In this document: positions 21,807 through 33,883 of the stretch, piece by piece
Numbering within the stretch: position 1 is the first letter of the stretch
How the letters are laid out: every line of letters starts with the position of its first letter
DNA from: Arthrobotrys musiformis
Taxonomy: Eukaryota > Ascomycota > Orbiliomycetes > Orbiliales > Orbiliaceae
Assembly: GCA_036971715.1 (NCBI GenBank)
Contig: JAVHJL010000013.1
Span: 434,001-498,000, forward strand
DNA length: 64,000 nt
Direction: 5' to 3'
Notes under the pieces: generated by a model
Databases searched by the model: none
Seen by the model: the letters and a program-made list of their open reading frames with translations, nothing else
Told to the model about the DNA's origin: nothing
Translations under genes and position numbers: made by a program

Positions 21807-24144
21807 CTAATCTCGAGCTCGTAGCAATGGACGTAATTCTCCCGGGAAATATAGGACCTTCCCTTCAATCTGATGGAGGCTAAACGCTGTGTCGCCGAAA
21901 GTACAGACCACGACCCCCGATTTAAGATTACCTTTCCAAGGGTCTACACCGGCACCCATCGTGGCGTTATCGAACCTTACTTCTCTACCCAATTTAAGGG
22001 CTTTGTACAGCTTGTCGTAAACTCGTTGGTTGGACGACAGCTCGGGCCCCCAGATCGCGGCAACAATACGAATCCGGCAACCTGGCGGCGGCGCCGGCAC
22101 GAAATCGGTTACGGCCTCGACCATGCCCCCTGGAACCCTTGGCCCTACCTTTATCGAGCTAGACCCATGGAGCTCGCCGGATGTGATGTATAGAATTTCC
22201 CCTCCGAGCTTGTAGACGACTGAAATAATCTTAGCAGCGTCCCGCCAGGGATCGCCGATAGGACCCATCCTTTCCTTCGTTATCTCCAGTTTGTCCCCGT
22301 TGATGAATAGGATGCTTGCGATCTCTGTTATATTTATTCCGCCATAGTGGGCGGCTAATATTTGTAACTGCTGTCTAGTATCTGCGGGGGCTCCGGAGGA
22401 TGCGAGTCCTTCAGATCCAACTTCAACGTCAACCAGAATTCCGTCCTTGCGGAATTCTTTCGCGAGAAAGATTATCTAAAGCCATGGCACCAATGCATTA
22501 GATCTAGAAACAATATTATAGTGTCGAATTGCCAGAGACGTATGGTTTCATGCATCACGGGGTAAGGGTGAGCAACATACCTTATTCCATATTTGAATAG
22601 CTTGAGTGTGCTGAGCAGTAATAGATTCCTCGGATGGCTGATCGTGTCGCAATCGATCTGCGAGTTGATCCAACAAGCTGATCAGGATATTCAAATCTCT
22701 GTGTAGCTGCCCCACGGCGTAATCGATGTATTCGATAGCACTGCCGGCCCCCTTAGCAGCGTTTTTAAGTCGAGTAAGGACCGCCCCCAGTCGTCTCGCA
22801 TTTTCTATCACGAATTGTCAGCTCGTAATTTAGAACAATACCGGACCCCATATTAACTGATAAGGGCTGGTAGGGGCTGGTGCAATCTGGATATTTACCA
22901 ATCGCTCGGATGTGCTCGTGCTTTTTCTCGTTTGCCTGACGCAAGCCAAACTTCATGGTTACCTCGAGTACTCTGTGGCTATCCAGTTTATAATCCCAAA
23001 GCATGTCCCGGTCGGCAAGATCAACGACACCTAGGCTCACGAAGTGAGGTTTAGTATAACTTTTACCCCGCGAACTTAACTCAGCGATATCCTGAGCAAG
23101 GAGATACCCGAGCCTACTTACTCAGATGTTGGTTTCCTTCGGCGCATTTTTGCGGTGAAGGCTTTAGGTCATCCGCTATTCGATCCAAGTCTCTGGACAT
23201 CCGATGGGACAGGGATTCCTCTGATAGAGAGTTCCCAATGTCATCAAACCCACGGGCCAATGTCGCAAGGTCAATCTCCATAGATCTCTTAAACTAAATT
23301 TCATATATTGAGCGCCGTGAGAAAAGGTTTCTTTCGCAGTTGCCCATTATCAAAGGTTGGGTGAGGTTGATAGACAGTTCTGACCGCGAACAAAAATCGC
23401 CTTCACCCTCAACTGCAGTACTGCCACGCGAGGAACTTTATAAACTGACCGTTTCAAGAGAACCTCGAATTCCCCTCGCTTGCACTTGTGCTTCCTTGGC
23501 TGCATCGCTGAGACTCCTGAGTATAAATTCGACATTTTCTTGTGCCTCTCGGAAACTAGCCCTCTCTGGCTTTGAACTGAGCATAAAGTCAAAATTCGAT
23601 TTCACCATACTCAAGTAGGTCGGCGTTCCTTTGGACGCTTTTTCAATACAAGAGGCTATTGTTTTGCCGTGATGACCTATTAGTAGTCGGAACTACGAGT
23701 ATTCAGAACTACCGGCCGACTCGTACATACCTAGGCCCCGGATCACGGGTATGATATCAGTTTGAAATTCTTGGCAGTGCCTATAGATCTCTGGGAACAA
23801 CTCCGATAAGCTCTTTAAATGTCACAATTAGTAAACGACATGTATCCCGGCCGGTAATAATACCGGGGTATTCTCCGACCGCTGGCTAGGAGTTAACGAA
23901 AACTAACTTCGTAGGTCGCACTCGACATAAACTGCGCATCCCCACAAAAGGTTTCCCGCGGGTACACATGTCTAAATTGATAACGCGGCAACACCGGCGC
24001 CGCCTGGACGTAACTTTGCATTTTCTTGAATTGGGCGCTGTCCAATACAAATCCATCTTTGGGGTCGGCGCCGAGTGCCGCTTGGAGCTAGACGCTCCTT
24101 GGGCTTGTGAGCTTTTTCCCTGATGCGGTTACGTAATAATCCAT
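21807..24144 (-). CDS. Unrecognised seven-exon protein: long helical N-terminal part, beta-rich C-terminal domain; one in-frame TAG or a very short intron near the start
   Basis: Exons on minus: 24144-23908, 23812-23731, 23655-23450, 23293-23122, 23030-22899, 22804-22581, 22475-21807. All six junctions agree in phase and most have good donors (GTTAGT, GTATGT, GTCAGT, GTAAGT, GTAAAT, GTATGT). The total is about 573 codons. A TAG lies in frame at 24090-24088. It is either a nonsense mutation or is removed by a 45-nt intron 24132-24088 (GTAACC...CTAG, also in frame). Residues about 60-330 are rich in predicted amphipathic helix; the last 150 form a probable beta domain with IWGPELS and GVDPWKGNLKSGVVVCTF. 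I do not recognise the family. It is the only multi-exon non-BTB gene inside the array. Confidence 0.62.
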
Positions 24145-25882
24145 TCTGCGAGAGACGCGGTCGAGTGCCGCTGAAACTACCATTTTCAAAGAAGTATATC
24201 TCTAAGCGCTAAATTAGCTAGAGGGTTTATCGCGAGTAGTTGTGTGTAGCTTTTGAATAGAATGGGCAAGAATGCGCGTTCGAAATACTTCGTGCTTCAA
24301 GTTGAAATGTGAAAAGCATGAGCAGCGTGGGACCAGATATAGCTTTTTATAAACCCTATACATTCGTAGTTGTGAAAGCGAGTCCGGATAAGATTTGCTA
24401 TATCATGCAGCTGAACCTCGAACCTTTAGGTTTGATGCATTGATTAGATCAAATTGCAATACCCCGAATGGAGTCCAGTCGCACCCTCCAGTGGACAGTC
24501 GCAATCGGGACTGTTGAAGGCTTGACTTGGTCTCAAAGGCTTGCATGCGCACTTGACCCCAAAAGCCTTAATTTCGACGACAACGAGCTATAGCGCTAAA
24601 CCACGAGAACTACAACTTAGACAAGTATATGTATTCTACCAGCAGGTGATGCAGTACCAAGGTACCCCACCTGCGAAGAGCTGAATTCGAACGCCAGCGT
24701 ACCCCGAAGTGCGCGAGGTGGTGCTCACGAGTACGAGCTTGCATATCCCGAAGCGCGACACCAATCAATTTCCATCACTCCAGCGCCTCATCACCTGAGG
24801 AAGACGACGACGCTGACAGTCCAGCCAATTGGAATACTCGCCGGCCCTCCTATTTTAGTATTCTGCAAACCCACATTTCTCACAAGCTTTAGAATCCGCT
24901 GAGCTTTCCTATATTGGCCTTCGCAAGAAACTTGTCGAGTTTCGCACCCAACAGGCTGTAGGAACGACCTGAAAGCTTGCATGTAGCGCTGCTCAGCTTG
25001 GAACTAAAAACGCCACACACGAGAACCAGACCTCAGCTCAGAACAACTAAATCGCTTGTTCATATGCGGTGCTCGAATTTAGGATCTCAAAACGCTTGGA
25101 GAGAAAAGCAGATAATATTTTGTTGGGATCGCAATCGCCGCTGTTTTCGGGAAGCTAGGCGGCAACAGCCGGGAGCCGGCCGCATGCGCAGTCAAAGAGA
25201 ACAAAATCTTGCAAGATTCAGACAAAATATACAAATACAGGCATGGGTGGACCAACGGCAGAGCGCAGTGCAATATATTCATTAGCGGCGATCGCTATTC
25301 TCCGAACGTAACTTTAGGAGTTGAGTGGGGGCGGAAACCCCGACGTAACTCGATATTTACACTATTCAGCGTTGGAGCTTGTGCTACACTCCTTCACACA
25401 TGCATATATATATAGCTAGCGTCAAAAGGCAGAACGGCGAGGTTCACCGTTCACTTCTTTGAGCAGATTCAAACAAAACTAACCAAAGTTACTGGCTTTC
25501 ACTCAATACATATTACGTGTATACAGTACAGCAGGATATCACCCATACGGCAGAATCGTAGACCTCGCAAGGCGAGAATACCCCTCCGACCTAACAACGC
25601 GAGCAAGATCCGAGGTACACCGCCCTCAATCACCAATTGCAAGGGTTACAGACACTCCTAGGCGCCATCAAAGACGACAAAGTCGCACCTGAACGTCCTA
25701 ACGCACCTGTTTAAGGTTGACGGTCACATCTTCTATATAAAGCTGCCGTTTCCGCAGGATAAAGTTGAGCGGAGTCATCGAGTCCGACCTCTGACCAGAC
25801 TTAACACGTCGCCCGCGCCCGCAGCCCAAGAGGATTACACGGAGAGACCCGATAACGATATCGGAGTTAGAGGATAAGCGAA
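24145..25882. other. Gene-poor region before BTB10
   Basis: About 1.7 kb without a supportable gene on either strand. Frames are short and carry no family motif. Confidence 0.5.
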
Positions 25883-26659
25883 ATGAATTTTTTGAAGTCA
25901 GCTCAGATTCCATATCCAGCTCGCTGTGAGGGATAATATACTTATATAAATATGTAACCCAGAATCTATAACCAGCCCGACTTTTCAGACGTCTTGGTAG
26001 TAGTGGGGCCAAAGTGGAAAGGTGCGCAGAGGACCGGCTACTACGTTCACCAAGCTATTATCCGCACACAATCTAATACTCTAAACTCCACTTTGGAACT
26101 GGCTCCCATAATGAATGGTCGCAAAGAAATTGAAATCGAACACAGCCATCCAGCAGATATAGATAAAATGTTACGTTGGATGTACGGCGACAAAGAGCTT
26201 AAATTTCCTGATGTCGACTACGACTTAAAGGGCATTATGTGGACGGCGCGAACGTTCGAAGTTGAAGGTTTTAAACTAGGAATCTTGAAAGAGGCTGTTA
26301 GAGTCGCAGCCTCCGGGATACCTTACCAGTCGGAGCACATGCCAAACAAGTTTTGGAATGCTGCGAGAAGAGTCTGTGCTTTGGTAGATAGGAATGATCC
26401 CGCCGAGATGGGCATTCTTGCAGGACTGACCGCCCAATTGCAAATTTCGAATATAAATACGGGGAGCCCATGGTTTCCGGAGGGGCCGGCCGATGAGGAA
26501 CCTAACCGGCTGCTCAAAACTCTTCTCGTCCGGAGGATCAGGGATATTATCGATGGGATACTATGTAAGGATTGTCAACGTGTGCCCATTCCGGAAAATA
26601 AATCACGGGAATGCTGTTCACACTGCCAAAAGCCCCTACCCGCCCCCATGTTAGAATAA
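25883..26659 (+). CDS. BTB10: BTB/POZ domain protein with C-terminal CxxC...CxxC, 236 aa
   Basis: Proposed exon 1 25883-25896 (14 nt), intron 25897-25962 (GTCAGC...CCCAG, phase 2), exon 2 25963-26659. The first exon is very short and the donor weak, so the true start may lie elsewhere; exon 2 is secure. Motifs: YNQPDFSDVLVVVGPK, YYVHQAIIRTQSNTL, MLRWMYGDKELKF, WTARTFEVEGFKLGIL, then NKFWNAARRVC. The tail has C206-x2-C209 and C223-x2-C226, a zinc-ribbon-like pattern. Closest relative in the window: BTB11 (YxHQAII, YGxKEL, YWNA motifs). Confidence 0.8.
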
Positions 26660-27257
26660 GAACGTTACTTCTGCCACTTTTGTCGGCTTGTATTCAGAGA
26701 TCAGTTGTCCTTTGGGTGTCCCTATCACATTAGATTTCCGAAATCTTTCTTGTTTGCATGTTTAACTTGAAATTTGTATGTTACCCGTCTCACTCGGGAG
26801 ACATGTCGTTTTATGATTTTCATAGTGCAAGGAGTCTTCCTCGAAAAATCCCTCCCGTTTGAGGACACCGATAAAATCAAATAATACACTGTGCCACACC
26901 AAATAATCTGCTTCAACCGCTCAGGGTCCCGTTGTGCGGTGCACATCACAAGGTTGTATTCTGTGAAACCAATGGTGAACCCGTTTAATGTGCGCGATCA
27001 GGATGTTTTGAAACGAAATATTCCTTTTTTACAATGGCTGCCATAAAGCAAAGACCTCGCCTCCTTCGATATAAATTGTGCGAGATCGCCCATTAAGCAC
27101 CCGCAACCCCTAAGAAATAGTCAAACCAAACCTAAACGAACCATAGAAACCAAGGACTTCACCATCTTCGTAATATTTTTAGGACACATTCGAAAAGAAT
27201 ATTTTCCACTCTCGCAGCCCAATTGCAATTTATCCCGAAAGAAACAATTACCAAGAC
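26660..27257. other. Intergenic between BTB10 and BTB11
   Basis: About 600 bp; nothing recognised. Confidence 0.5.
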
Positions 27258-28065
27258 ATGTGGAAGAGAACAGAATTTGCATATTCGTTCCCAGAGTCCA
27301 GTCCGCCAGAAGCACCAAAATCCCCAAAAGGGCTCATAAAGTAAGTAGCTTATTTTCTTTGTGTGAATTTACATTATCGCAGACAGTTGAAATTGCATAA
27401 TCTCTTGACAAACCGTACTCCAATAGGCTCTTCAACAACGATAAATTCGCAGATGTCCTCGCTATCGTCGGAACGGGCACTGCAGTGAAGCATTATTACC
27501 TTCACCAAGCGATTATATGCCCAAATTCAGAGTACCTAGCCCGCCTCTGCGAGTCCGCCCCTACAAAAACGGGCTTAAGCAGGTCGAAATTCCTGATGTC
27601 GACCCCAGGTGCTTCAAAGTCGCTGTTGGTTGGATCTACGGCAAAAAAGAGCTTCCAAAACTTCACAATGGGGTCGTCGATGATTTATACGAGGTCGTGA
27701 GGGCGGCAAAACTGTTCGGACTCGAGGATTTGCCCAATATCGCCTTGAGAGAAAGTCTAGTCGTGGACAAGGCGTCGACTGAGTTCCTCGAGAAAACCCA
27801 ACATGGCGACAGATACTGGAACGCCATCGAATCAACACTGAACTTCATTTCAGACGACGATTCCTTTTCAGCATCGTATGACTTTCGAGATTCTTTCCTA
27901 GGCATATTAGCCGATCTTGAGGATACTTTGGATACGATCTTTGATCTGGCTGAAGAGACCGATGATGGTCGTGGTGCAGCCGTTCTCATGAGAGATACCA
28001 CGACCTTTTTCCTTCGCATTTTAGAAATCGTTGCTGAGCAGAAGCCGGAGGCGGAAAATTCATAG
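27258..28065 (+). pseudogene. BTB11: BTB/POZ gene with a 1-nt frameshift inside the BTB domain
   Basis: Exon 1 27258-27340 (83 nt, Pro/Ser-rich leader), intron 27341-27426 (GTAAGT...AATAG, phase 2), exon 2 27427-28065. The first part reads LFNNDKFADVLAIVGTGT, then HYYLHQAIICPNSEYLARLC and ESAPTKT. Homology then continues one frame away (GLKQVEIPDVDPRCFKVAVG, WIYGKKELPK, YEVVRAAKLFGLEDLPNIAL, RYWNAIESTLNF). The break is at or near an A5 run at 27565-27569 and looks like the loss of one base. The rest of both frames is intact, so the lesion is recent, or it is a sequencing error. There is no Cys pair at the end. Confidence 0.8.
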
Positions 28066-29417
28066 ATGTACGGTGTCTAGGGATATAGTTAGTGCTCGTA
28101 TATAGGTTTCTTGCGATTTCTGGGTATACGGAGCCTGATGAGGGTCCCCGGCAGCTTGTTTTCCTAATGTAGCAGTGGAAGCTTCCAATATTGAATTTTT
28201 GAAAATTGACCGGCCAGCTTAAGTCGATATTTTAGTTCCTTTGACAGTATGAAATCATAGTTCATCAATTGCAATATATTAACTTTCCATAGTGTATCGA
28301 GATGATGCTGGATAAGACCATGACATCTGCCACAGCTGCAGCAGAGTAATTCCGCATGCCGCACTTTCCAGCACGATGCGTGACGGTGCCCTTGATCAAT
28401 TGAGAGTGCTCCCACTATCGAGCATTCCAGGATCATTTGGCTATCAAATTTATAAAATATTGATATGTTATGCCATATGCATGGCTAGTATTGTATTATA
28501 TGGCGGGCCAAATCGGTAAAAACTTCATGCATATACAACGTCGTGCATACAAAACCCACATGCATGCAAACAAAATGTATTAAGTTTCTTTGATTTTTTG
28601 ATTATATTACTACTACTTTAAATGGGCTAGGAAGATAGGTAGGAAGGTAGGTAGGAAGGTAGGTAGGAAGGTAGGTAGGAAGGTAGGTAGGAAGGTAGGT
28701 AGGGAGGTAGGTAGGGAAGTAGGTAGGGAGGTAGGCTGGTAGGCAGGCTGATGGTAGGCAGGCTCTTAGTGGTAGTAGTAGTAGTAGTAGTAGTAGGGGA
28801 AAAAAAGAATATTTGCATGCAAATACAAAATTTTTATATATGCACGAGCATACGCATGTTATACGTGTTGAATTTCTTTTTTTGTATAAATATGTTATGT
28901 GTAGTCTCAATACTACATTGAATCTCTTCCCTCTTAATTTTAGGCCAGACTTAGTGAGAGCGTCATATATGCACGAGGTTTTTACCGTTTTGGAACTTTA
29001 TATATTAAAACGCTTCGCTACTGAATGCATGGCTTCCTCGATAACGGCGTTGGGTAAACGTGAACCCGGCCTCATAATAGGAACCCACATAGCCAACCCG
29101 TATAGGTTCACATACCGATCCAGTCTCGCTCGGCTGGTCAGAACCAGGTGACAGTTCTGCGTGCAAGCGCGCGGGTGCGGTAGCTTTCGGGGCTATAAGC
29201 CAGCGCAAGTGACAAATTCCGCTCAGCAAACCAGATGCCACCAATCTTATGTCCGTGCAGCTTTCAAAATTTTTCTTTCCACATCATTCACGATACCATC
29301 TCACCATCTATCGATCCCTGATCGTATCTTCCATCTGAAATCAATTATCACGCCTTTTCTCTCTCAATTTCATCCAAATCTTCATTAAAAACATTTATTT
29401 CGGCTTCGTCAAAGGTC
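28066..29417. other. Intergenic with a microsatellite
   Basis: About 1.35 kb without a gene. It holds the GGTAGGTAGGAA-type array at 28628-28797. The minus-strand ORF across it (runs of LPTY) is a low-complexity artefact. Confidence 0.6.
28628..28797. repeat. Microsatellite: (GTAGGTAGGAAG)n, then (AGT)n
   Basis: A 12-nt unit of alternating GGTA and GGAA tetranucleotides repeats over about 90 bp. It decays into GGTAGGGA and GGTAGGCTG variants and ends in about nine AGT triplets at 28770-28797. Confidence 0.92.
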
Positions 29418-30255
29418 ATGTCCTTTCCAAGTGGCGGAAACCAAGGAGGCGGCGAGCCCGTCAACAAGCTGATGCAGTAAGTTTACACCAGTGAGAGCAA
29501 AGTAGCTACTTAAGTAGCTACCCAAGCTTGGATCTCAGCTAACCGCATCCCCCAGAATCCGTGATGACAGGGAGACTTCAGACATCACCTTGGTCGTTGG
29601 GAAGGGGCGGAAAGAATTCTGCCTCCATAAACCAATCATCTGCTTTCAGTCAAGTTTTGTGAGGACGCTCGTGCTTGCTGCAGAACGCACTGGAGGACAC
29701 AAGCTTCCCTTGCCCATGGTTACACCGGAGGCTTTCGAGGTTTTGACCCGTTGGATGTATGGAGGCGGATTGCATCTCGAGCCTGAATACGGTGCCAATG
29801 TCATTGAAGTCTTCATAGGATGCAAGTATCTTCATCTCGACGACGTTAGACGAAAAGTCCTGGACCATGTCACTCGCGTTATGGAAAGGCATCTTTCTAA
29901 GCCCGTCCCACTGGAAGACAAAGAGGAGGCGAAGCGAATTGCGGCCAAGGCGGGCGATGTCATCCGCTTCTTCGTCCAGTTCTGTAACGCCTCCTGGGAT
30001 ATCGATCTCGAAAAGCTTGTTGAATGTGCCGGCTTCATTATTCGCGCACAGTGCATCGATATCGATAGTCTCATGGATTCGATTACAGAGGCACAGGAAG
30101 CCTGGGGTAGTTTGTTCATAACCGCTATCATCCAAGCCGGCAAGGACAGCGCTAGCGCTTGCGAAGCTTGCGAAGCTTGCGATTTTGGACGGGAGATGGG
30201 TATCCAAGAGACCATCGACCGCATTGTTGGTACCGTGAAGTCCCAGCAATTTTGA
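29418..30255 (+). CDS. BTB12: BTB/POZ domain protein, 252 aa
   Basis: Exon 1 29418-29476 (59 nt, Gly-rich), intron 29477-29555 (GTAAGT...CCCAG, phase 2), exon 2 29556-30255. BTB fold from about residue 21 (RDDRETSDITLVVGKGRKEF, CLHKPIICFQSSFVRTL, VTPEAFEVLTRWMYGGGL, FIGCKYLHLDDVRRKVL). A 90-residue helical region follows (KAGDVIRFFVQFC), then SLFITAIIQAGK and three Cys spaced by two (C222, C225, C228), made by a tandem GCGAAGCTT repeat. The long antisense open frames over this gene are shadows. Confidence 0.86.
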
Positions 30256-30922
30256 ACGCCCGCGCAGACATGATCCTGACTTTCGGACCTTGATTTGAAA
30301 TACTCCATAGCCTTACAACCCTTCTTGGCCTTTCTAACTCCTGATAACTATCTATTTCGAGAGGCCACAGAATAACAGCAATGAATTAGAATCCCAATTA
30401 TTGTTAACTTCACGTGATAAACATCCACAGGAACACGGTTCCCGGCGTGAAACTTCGAAAGGCTGATATATATAGCATATTGTTATGGCTCCAAAATTAA
30501 AATACAACAGGTGATCTTCGGCGTGCATAATCACAAGGCTGGCTTTCCACGGTCCCCTGAAATACTCCCAGAAAAAATTTATCGGGATTCAGGACGCAAT
30601 AGATATACAGTGGTGTCTGTTCTCCAGCCTTTCCCCATTCTCGGCCTAACGCTCCCGCAGTACTGAAGATCCTCCAATTGTAGACCCCCCAAGCGCAGAA
30701 GCGATAGGTTATAGTTCTCGATACCTGATATCGACAGCAGCTAGCCTGTCAGCGATCCACTAAACCAGACGACCGGACCACCATCACATAACACTCTCCT
30801 TGTGCTTTGTCCTGACAATCCATCTACAAAACCCAACCCTCTTTTTCCCTATCTCTACACGACACTCTCAATTATTCAGTGCGCAAAACTCTACAGCACA
30901 ATCAATATAGATCATCTCAAAC
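30256..30922. other. Intergenic between BTB12 and BTB13
   Basis: About 670 bp; nothing recognised. Confidence 0.5.
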
Positions 30923-31597
30923 ATGGCGCGTCCATATCCATTACACAATCGAAGTCGCGAAGAACCCACCCCACCACCAACCCCCGTAGAGCTCGAACCA
31001 GTGGCCCAAATGCTCGCAGAGGTTACAAGATTCTTTCCAGACTATGAAGATCTGCAAATCGTCATTCTCCCCGGCAAGCCCAGATACGGATTTCGCGAAG
31101 TGGTAGTCGCTCGCTCAAACCTCTGGTGGGCCTCCGGTTTCTTCCACAGGCTCCTAGGCCCGCATATAAAGAGTGACCAAATAGATCAGTTTATAGAACT
31201 TCCCAATATCACCTACTTCGCATTCTCACACATCTTCTCCTGTATGTTTTACCGCCGCATGCACGAGCTCCCCTATAACGACGGTTTGATCCTCCAGATC
31301 GTGAAAGCCGCGGAGTATCTCGAGGTCCCCATTATCAAGGTACAGGTCATGGAGTTTATAGAAGACCTTCTCGATATACCTGATACCCACTTGAACAGCT
31401 ACGAGGTCTTCGAGTTTTTTGTCAAGTTCTGCGACCTGTGCAACCACGATGATTTCCTCGGCCTGCTTGGCTGTGCTGAAGAAATGATACTTAATTGTTC
31501 CTACCTGTGGATCGGAGCTGACGCATCGCTCAAAGATTTGGAATTCCGCGGGGAACAGGTTACAACGCAGGCTATTTTTAATGGGTTCCGTTGGTGA
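30923..31597 (+). CDS. BTB13: intronless, divergent BTB/POZ domain protein, 224 aa
   Basis: A single open frame from ATG 30923. This is the only BTB gene of the window without the phase-2 intron. After a 30-residue Pro/Glu-rich leader it reads YEDLQIVILPGKPRYGFREV, VARSNLWWASGFFHRLL, ELPNITYFAFSHIFSCMF, IVKAAEYLEVPIIKVQV and VFEFFVKFCDLC. This follows the order of BTB elements: beta strand, exposed helix, LP segment, YxG-like segment, AAxYL helix. There is no Cys-pair tail. The lost intron may mean an origin by retroposition or precise intron loss. BTB assignment is good by motif order but more distant than in its neighbours. Confidence 0.75.
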   Translation: MARPYPLHNRSREEPTPPPTPVELEPVAQMLAEVTRFFPDYEDLQIVILPGKPRYGFREVVVARSNLWWASGFFHRLLGPHIKSDQIDQFIELPNITYFAFSHIFSCMFYRRMHELPYNDGLILQIVKAAEYLEVPIIKVQVMEFIEDLLDIPDTHLNSYEVFEFFVKFCDLCNHDDFLGLLGCAEEMILNCSYLWIGADASLKDLEFRGEQVTTQAIFNGFRW

Positions 31598-32130
31598 ATT
31601 ATTTATATTTGTGATGAAGATGGCAAAGGCAAAGTTAGTGAGCGAAGGTACAATGGGGGAGCACGATCTTGTCATCGAATGAAGTTTGATAGAAGCACCA
31701 GTTCGAGGGAGTCTCCGATGTATCTCCCCGTATACGATCAAGCTACACATATACTATACCCTGGGCCACAAGCAAACTGCGTAGAATTATAAACTAGGTC
31801 CAAAGTGAGACATGTGGGCGGGAGGCTGAGCATGTAGCAACGAGACTAAGGTGGAAGTATCTTGAATCACGAAGAGCAGGCGTCTACAACTACCGGCTCC
31901 ACCAACCAAAGTGCTTCCTTCCTAAAGTCCACACAACTACCGGCGCCTATTGTTTGTTTCCTTTTTTTTCATTGATCACGCGTTTTAGAGATACAACAAC
32001 ATTTAGCAACCAAAATCTCGAAGTTAAGTTGTCTAGCGCCAACCTATTCGAGAAGACGTCATCACTACATCACACCACCTCGCCACACCATATCACACAC
32101 GCGAAAGAATCTTCCAGATATATTGTCAAA
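31598..32130. other. Intergenic between BTB13 and BTB14
   Basis: About 530 bp. It holds a minus-strand TTAGTCTCGTTGC (about 31838-31850), a weak copy of the dispersed word seen elsewhere. Confidence 0.5.
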
Positions 32131-32962
32131 ATGGAGAACATCGGGAGTAAAGACAGCTTTGTCGAGTACGATAACCTCCTTTGTTATCAAAATTGAGGGA
32201 TCATAGCCAACTGTTGTTCGCCCGGTCATCATATATAGTGCCTTCGACAACGACGAGTTCGCCGACATCATGGCGACGGTTACAAATCCTAGCGATGGAA
32301 CTCGCACTCACTATTGCATGCACCAAGTGATCATCTGCAATTCTTCGGATTACTTTCGATTTCTCTGTGCAGAAGCGGAAAGCGATGGACGTTACAAGCA
32401 TTTGTCCTTTAAAATGACCCCAAAAGCGTTCGAGTTGGTTGCACGCTGGTTTTACGGGAACCGAAATCTAACAGCTGGGGATATGGGTGCTGTTAAAGGA
32501 GCTCTGGACTTTGCTAACACTGCTGGGATGGAGGAACTACGCGTATCTCTCCTGGCATTATTCTTGCAAGCCAAGTCAAAAGCCTTAACTCCCGCTCAGG
32601 CCGGAGCCCCAGGTGCTGATTGGAAGCTCTTTGAGGAGGTATGCGATCACGCCCTTCCCAAAGACCGAGACGTGATTGCCGAATTCGTCAAAGGCGCTAT
32701 TCCGGAATTACGAGCTTCCAACGAGTGGGTTCAAGAACTCTGCACTAGTTCGAAACCCGGATTCATGGCTTCCATCCTGATCGGTAAATACCAACTAACG
32801 GATCCTTGCAAAATTTCGGGACGATCTATCTCTAAATCTACGTCGTACAATCCATATATCCCAAGCCAACCCGCCAGTGGTTACAAAACCGAGGGCTCGT
32901 CCCTAGCCCGGGGGTTGCTCTCCTCTGGCTTGGCTGGCTGGTTCCAAGGACGCGAGCGTTAG
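32131..32962 (+). CDS. BTB14: BTB/POZ domain protein, MHQIIVCN subgroup, 252 aa
   Basis: Exon 1 32131-32165 (35 nt), intron 32166-32238 (GTACGA...ATAG, phase 2), exon 2 32239-32962. Motifs: AFDNDEFADIMATVTNP, YCMHQVIICNSSDYFRFLCA, SFKMTPKAFELVARWFYGNR, ALDFANTAGMEELRVSLL, then IPELRASNEWVQELCTSSKP and FMASILIGKYQ. Members of this subgroup normally end near the KYQ motif. Here about 50 extra Ser/Gly-rich residues follow. The terminal Cys pair of other subgroups is absent. Confidence 0.87.
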
Positions 32963-33883
32963 GTAGTCATACTGAAGCTTATTAGTAGATCAGAGCGGGA
33001 TCAGGAACGAGACCACGCAAGATATGCTAATTCCCAGGAATGTCTGGCGATTTTTGAATATCTAGCCAGCTAGAGATATCTCACAGATTATTTTAATATT
33101 TTTTTCTCAAGAGTTTCACTGAAGTGACCAGTAAATTAGTAAACTATCTTACCCAATTGCTCGTTTTTTCAAAGACGACCTCCTTACCTGGTCCCTCTGT
33201 ACGGCATCCATCAGAAGCCATTCTAAAATCTTCAGCAAAATGCTTATGGTTCTAAAACATAAAGGCCAGGCTTCAAACGGATTTAAGCTATGAATATCTG
33301 GAATATAAACACACCCACTCCACAAATCTATAGAATACCAGTGGCTTGACCGTGGGAGCCTAGAGGTAAGACATTTATACGCCTCTAGCTCCTGCCGGCT
33401 GTCTCTCATTCAAGTATTACATTAGTTGGCGGAAATCACATACCCAAGCCAGTAAACACAAGTTGACGTATCGACATTTCCAAATGCGCTATCTTTTATG
33501 ATTTATAGTTTCATCTATTAGAAATTACTTCGCGGCTGCGGTAAATTAACCTTATCTCTGAAACCCCATGAAAACCTCCCGACCACTCTTCCTTGTAATT
33601 CCATTTGGGTAACCATAGATCTCTAGCGGGGTTTCCAAAACCTTCTAGGAGTATGGCGCGTATATGCGGGGAATTTCCATCACTTTATCAACTTAAACCA
33701 CCCTGAATGTTCGATACGCTGCCTTTCCTCGCACGACAAACACACGAATTTCGAAGTTTTGATTCTTACATACCTGTGCTAGCTCTAGAACCCCAGCGCA
33801 CAATATCCTATAAGCCTAGTACTATAGCTCTACACTCAAAGCAAAACCTAAGGCAGCTTTCGAAAGATATCAAAACAGCAACG
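32963..33883. other. Intergenic between BTB14 and BTB15
   Basis: About 920 bp. It contains a minus-strand GGTCTCGTTCCTGATC (33000-33015), a copy of the dispersed word. No gene. Confidence 0.5.

Noticed and set aside
24640..24740. Possible tRNA (minus-strand GTTCGAAT near 24690)
   Set aside because: The T-arm stem does not pair and no acceptor or anticodon arms can be drawn.
27565..27570. Programmed -1 frameshift at ACAAAAAC in BTB11
   Set aside because: The site lacks a full X XXY YYZ slippery heptamer (it would need six A) and no paralogue uses one; a 1-nt loss or error is simpler.
28628..28797. CRISPR-like array
   Set aside because: It is a continuous short tandem repeat without spacers, in a eukaryotic context.
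28602..28910. Minus ORF with LPTY/LPSY repeats
   Set aside because: It is a translation of the GGTAGGTAGGAA microsatellite.
29650..30308. Long minus-strand ORFs (199 and 158 codons) over BTB12
   Set aside because: They lie opposite a well-supported BTB exon, show no family motif, and arise from codon composition.
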